Assembly: GCA_025996815.1 (NCBI GenBank)
Contig: BNTT01000032.1
Coordinates: 1 to 26,629 of the forward strand
Length of the DNA stretch: 26,629 nucleotides
Reading direction: 5' to 3'
DNA from: Bacteroidia bacterium
GTDB taxonomy: Bacteria; Bacteroidota; Bacteroidia; Bacteroidales; Azobacteroidaceae
Part shown: piece by piece, positions 26,274 through 26,629 of the stretch
Numbering within the stretch: the stretch's first letter is position 1
Layout of the letters: each line of letters opens with the position of its first letter
The notes under the pieces: generated by a model
What the model saw: only the letters and a program-made list of their open reading frames with translations
What the model was told of the DNA's origin: nothing
Database searches by the model: none
Made by a program: the position numbers and the translations under genes

Positions 26274-26324
26274 TGAGAGTGGAATATATATGAAGAGTAA
26301 TAATTTATTAAATTGATTTGAGTT

Positions 26325-26629
26325 ATGTCAGGTGGTGCAGTAAGCCCAAGAACTAAGATGATAAACCTGCTCTATGTAGTTTACATCGGTATGATAGCCA
26401 TGAACGTGTCTGCGGACGTGTTGAAGGGCTATGCCATTGTGGAAGACGGGCTGATGAAATCTATTGCCACCACCGACGGGCAAAATGTCGAACTCTACGA
26501 AAAATTGTCCTCCATCCACACCATGAGCCCTGCGAAAGCAAAGATTTCGTATGACAAAGCCACAGAACTTCGGGCAAAAACGAAAGAATTGACGGAGTAT
26601 ATCGAAGAGATAAAAAAGAAACTCGCCGT
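26325..26629 (+). CDS. Second, tandem GldM/PorM copy, N-terminal part (cut by window edge)
   Basis: From ATG at 26325 an open frame of 101 codons runs off the window. It begins MSGGAVSPRTKMINLLYVVY and goes on IGMIAMNVSADVLKGYAIVE, then IHTMSPAKAKISYDKATELR. About 72 of 100 residues are identical to the first GldM, with the membrane helix almost unchanged. The Arg that pairs with the GldL Glu is at position 9, as in the F. johnsoniae protein. Differences cluster in the periplasmic helical part. The leader before the ATG (ATTGATTTGAGTT) closely matches that before the first gldM (ATTGATTGAGTT), so the duplication included the upstream region. Whether the copy is complete cannot be seen here. 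Confidence 0.9.
   Translation, partial: MSGGAVSPRTKMINLLYVVYIGMIAMNVSADVLKGYAIVEDGLMKSIATTDGQNVELYEKLSSIHTMSPAKAKISYDKATELRAKTKELTEYIEEIKKKLA

Overview
The window is chromosomal DNA from a member of the Bacteroidota, most likely of the order Bacteroidales. This rests on a type IX secretion (T9SS) gldK-gldL-gldM cluster, a DUF3575 protein, a eukaryotic-type (GT3) glycogen synthase, a BtuB-like TonB receptor with an extended signal region, and several copies of the Bacteroidota promoter element TAnnTTTG. No rRNA, tRNA, CRISPR array or insertion sequence was recognised. Almost every base is coding; no stretch over 300 bases lacks a gene.

Left part, minus strand, 8171 down to 1: a tightly packed set reading wzx-type flippase, dsbD, SWIM zinc-finger protein, a 45-codon small ORF, a single-chain restriction-modification enzyme (type IIG-like), and a DUF4062 protein cut by the window edge. 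The flippase and dsbD have host-like composition. The SWIM, R-M and DUF4062 genes are more AT-rich and look like an acquired defence module placed behind dsbD. The dsbD linker contains three in-frame copies of a short palindromic repeat.

Middle, minus strand, 11525 down to 8193: a polysaccharide deacetylase, an overlapping small SAM methyltransferase, and uvrB. A short divergent promoter region (11526-11635) separates these from the plus-strand unit glycogen synthase, alpha-glucan phosphorylase, ilvB, ilvN, ilvC (11636-19229). That unit places storage-glucan synthesis and breakdown directly ahead of branched-chain amino acid synthesis. ilvC converges on a TonB-dependent receptor (19226-21196, minus) and the two genes share the TTAA that forms both stop codons.

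Right part, plus strand, from a promoter at 21322: a DUF3575 outer-membrane protein, gldK, gldL, gldM and the start of a second gldM. Two things stand out. First, gldK has no signal peptide or lipobox in its own frame. The residues that normally precede its conserved PYGM motif lie at the C-terminal end of the DUF3575 frame, so the two look like one DUF3575-GldK fusion broken by a one-base offset at a run of six C. Second, gldM is tandemly duplicated, leader included, giving two non-identical copies of the T9SS motor rod protein. GldL is also unusual, with a long repetitive Gly/Ala/Pro/Asn linker and a Glu where the family usually has a Lys in the first membrane helix.
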